Below are positions 45,317 through 47,010 of a stretch of 47,010 bases of DNA, one piece after another (within the stretch, counting starts at the first letter, position 1; each line of letters starts with the position of its first letter). The stretch lies in NCBI RefSeq assembly GCF_016900895.1, contig NZ_JAFEUN010000019.1, positions 1 through 47,010 on the forward strand, written 5' to 3'. This stretch comes from Parashewanella hymeniacidonis (GTDB taxonomy: Bacteria > Pseudomonadota > Gammaproteobacteria > Enterobacterales > Shewanellaceae). A program made the position numbers and the translations under genes. The notes beneath the pieces are model-generated. The model saw only the letters and a program-made list of their open reading frames with translations. It was not told the DNA's origin and searched no databases.

Positions 45317-45912
45317 TGCTCGAAGCATGGATTTCACTGGTTTTAACGTCCTTATTGCTATTAGGTTCTCCAGGTCCTGCACCTTTAGCATTGGCCGCCG
45401 TTGGTGCAACTGCAGGCGTAAAGAAAGGTATTCCTTTTTTAATGGGGATATTAAGCGGTTTAGTGGTTGCTATTACGTTTGCAGCTGTTGGTCTAGCAAC
45501 GTTATTCGACCATTATCCATATGCTAAGTTGGTATGTGAAGTTTTAGGTGCGATATATATCGTGTATGTAGCCTATAAAATTGCATCGGCTCCTGCTTTA
45601 TCAAACGCAAATGATATCGAAGTACCAGATTTCAAAGATGGCTTTATTCTAAACTTACTGAACCCCAAAGCGTATGCTGCATTTTTAGCGGTTTTTGCTC
45701 AATTTCTATTGCCTTATACTACTGAAGTTACAAGCTACATGATGACAGCAGTTGGATGTTTTTTTGTTGCAGTGTTTGTTGATACGCTCTGGTTGATGGC
45801 TGGTGGAATATTAAGACCGTTTTTAAGTGATCCTAAAAAGTTGCGAGTCACACGGATAACCTTTGCTGTAATAATGGTCCTGATGGTGATTTACGCTTTA
45901 TTCTTTTCTTAA
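45316..45912 (+). CDS. LysE/RhtB-family amino-acid exporter
   Basis: 198 residues, six hydrophobic segments, family motif GSPGPA near residues 17-22 and GVKKGIPFLMGILSG in the second loop, NLLNPKAYAAFLAVFAQF in the middle. LysE-family proteins export amino acids or related small solutes from the cytoplasm; substrate not readable. It overlaps the SDR gene by one base and is followed after 97 bp by a second, closely related copy, indicating tandem duplication. Confidence 0.85.
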   Translation: MLEAWISLVLTSLLLLGSPGPAPLALAAVGATAGVKKGIPFLMGILSGLVVAITFAAVGLATLFDHYPYAKLVCEVLGAIYIVYVAYKIASAPALSNANDIEVPDFKDGFILNLLNPKAYAAFLAVFAQFLLPYTTEVTSYMMTAVGCFFVAVFVDTLWLMAGGILRPFLSDPKKLRVTRITFAVIMVLMVIYALFFS

Positions 45913-46009
45913 CGAATAAAACATCAGAGAAAATGTATTATGGAATGGGTCATGGTTTTATTTAGATGTATTTTAATTAATACATTTATCGTTCTAGTGG
46001 AGGAGCATA

Positions 46010-46605
46010 ATGCTTGAAGCCTGGGTTTCACTGGTTTTCACAGCACTCATGTTATTGGGTTCTCCTGGCCCCGCATGCTTGGCTCTTGCGGCTGTTGGTG
46101 CGACTTCTGGTGTAAAAAAAGGCATTCCTTTCTTATTAGGCATTCTGAGTGGGCTGAGTATAGTCATAACGCTTACTGCCTTTGGCTTAGCTGCATTGTT
46201 TGAGCATTATCCATATGCCAAATTGATCTGTGAGAGCATAGGAGCGCTCTATATTCTATATCTGGCCTATAAAATGGCGTCTGCTCCAGCTTTATCTAAT
46301 GATAATGATATTGACGCCCCTGTTTTCAAAGAAGGCTTTATTCTTAATTTGCTCAACCCTAAAATTTATGCATCATTTCTAGCTGTCTTTGCTCAATTTT
46401 TATTCCTTATAAAACCGTAACTATGAGCTATTTAATGACCGCCTTAGGATGCTTGCTCGTTGCCACGACGGCGGGATTGGTGTGGTTAATCGCTGGTGGT
46501 GTGTTAAGGCCGTTTTTGAGCGAACCAAAAAAGTTGCGGGTAACTCGGATAGTCTTTGCTGTCACTATGGTTGTCATGGTGGTTTATGCTTTATTTTTTT
46601 CTTAA
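46010..46605 (+). pseudogene. Second LysE-family copy, frameshifted
   Basis: Tandem paralogue of the preceding exporter. Residues 1-130 follow the first copy closely (GSPGPA, GVKKGIPFLLGILSG, NLLNPKIYASFLAVFAQF). At about 46400 one base is missing compared with copy 1: where copy 1 has CTATTGCCTTAT, this copy has TTATTCCTTAT. The frame then hits TAA at 46418. The rest continues in another frame from 46423 to 46605 with the same ending (RPFLSEPKKLRVTR, MVVYALFFS). It is either a recent pseudogene or a sequencing error. Ribosome site GGAGG lies upstream, so the first part is still translated. Confidence 0.82.
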
Positions 46606-46974
46606 TGAATTAAGTGAGGTGAGGAGTGCATCTAATTGAGTTTGACTAATACCAAGCGTACTCAATTGGTTCTTAATGTGCAGTGACCAGTCCTTTTTAT
46701 ATTGATTTTTATTGTTTGAAAGGGCAATGAATATCTGTGTATTGATTGAGTTCAACTCTTGTCTTAATTTGTATAATGACTTAACTGTTTGTGGTTTTTC
46801 ATTCTTACTCATCTCTTGTTTTTGAATTTGTTTACAGCTCAGTATTAATTGTTGAGTGAAAGCTAACACTGATTCAGAGCTTAAGTGGGAACCCATCAAA
46901 CATGGGTAACAAATTAAGAAGAAAAATCTGAGGAGAAAAGCTTTATTTTTGAGATAATAAGTCAACCACGACAA
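46591..46974 (-). CDS. Uncharacterised small protein, possibly secreted or anchored
   Basis: 127 residues at most. A basic start and hydrophobic stretch (FLLRFFFLICYPCLM) suggest a signal or anchor, followed by a helical, Gln/Asn/Lys-rich domain (VKSLYKLRQELNSINTQIF). An alternative ATG at 46896 would remove the hydrophobic part. I do not recognise the family. Its 3' end overlaps the frameshifted LysE copy by 15 bp on the opposite strand. It may be real, but I have no homology to prove it. Confidence 0.4.
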   Translation of the reverse strand: MSWLTYYLKNKAFLLRFFFLICYPCLMGSHLSSESVLAFTQQLILSCKQIQKQEMSKNEKPQTVKSLYKLRQELNSINTQIFIALSNNKNQYKKDWSLHIKNQLSTLGISQTQLDALLTSLNSLRKK

Positions 46975-47010
46975 CTATCAAAATAAAATGGCGATTCTGA
47001 ACAAAACACC

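Noticed and set aside
1-47010. CRISPR arrays, tRNA/rRNA genes and prophage
   Set aside because: No regularly spaced direct repeats, no cloverleaf or rRNA-like segments and no phage structural or integrase genes were seen by eye.

Overview
The window reads as chromosomal DNA of a marine-type gammaproteobacterium of the order Alteromonadales (Shewanella/Pseudoalteromonas/Colwellia-like). The reasons are the AT-rich but ordinary gammaproteobacterial gene content, the block rpsT<>murJ-ribF-ileS-lspA-fkpB-ispH-minor pilins, a tapY2-like gene after the pilins, and a porin-phoB-phoR-pstS block. The genus cannot be fixed from the sequence alone.

Layout. 1-4 kb is the worn end of a surface-polysaccharide locus: the 3' half of rmlA interrupted by what looks like the right end of an IS200/IS605-type element, a HepT/MntA (HEPN/nucleotidyltransferase) toxin-antitoxin pair, a 297-bp MITE, a small outer-membrane barrel and a Wzi-like capsule assembly protein. 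4-7 kb holds a beta-CASP metallo-hydrolase and an M28 lipoprotein peptidase. 7-15 kb is core housekeeping: ribosomal protein S20, the lipid II flippase, flavin synthesis, isoleucyl-tRNA synthetase, lipoprotein signal peptidase, an FKBP-type isomerase and IspH. 15.4-21.6 kb is a type IV pilus minor-pilin/PilY1 operon (pilV-pilW-pilX-pilY1-pilE-tapY2). 21.7-31.9 kb contains a DUF885 lipoprotein, a gene remnant and a MITE, gshA followed by two small lipoprotein genes, a diguanylate cyclase, purEK, a DUF2809/VanZ-like membrane protein, a second MITE and rdgC. 32-36.8 kb is a phosphate-response block (porin, phoB, phoR, pstS) with Pho-box-like sites. 37.3-40 kb is an isolated accessory segment: one unrecognised 632-residue protein with two tandem SPRY-like units, followed by about 0.9 kb of non-coding DNA full of nested palindromes. 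40-47 kb holds an M3 dipeptidyl carboxypeptidase lipoprotein, prpE, an SDR oxidoreductase, and a tandem LysE-family pair whose second copy is frameshifted.

The least explained pieces are the 632-residue duplicated protein, the palindrome-rich DNA behind it, the IS200/IS605-like end that would place a TnpB guide inside rmlA, and the small palindromic elements that land exactly on stop codons. I saw no tRNA, rRNA, CRISPR array or prophage.
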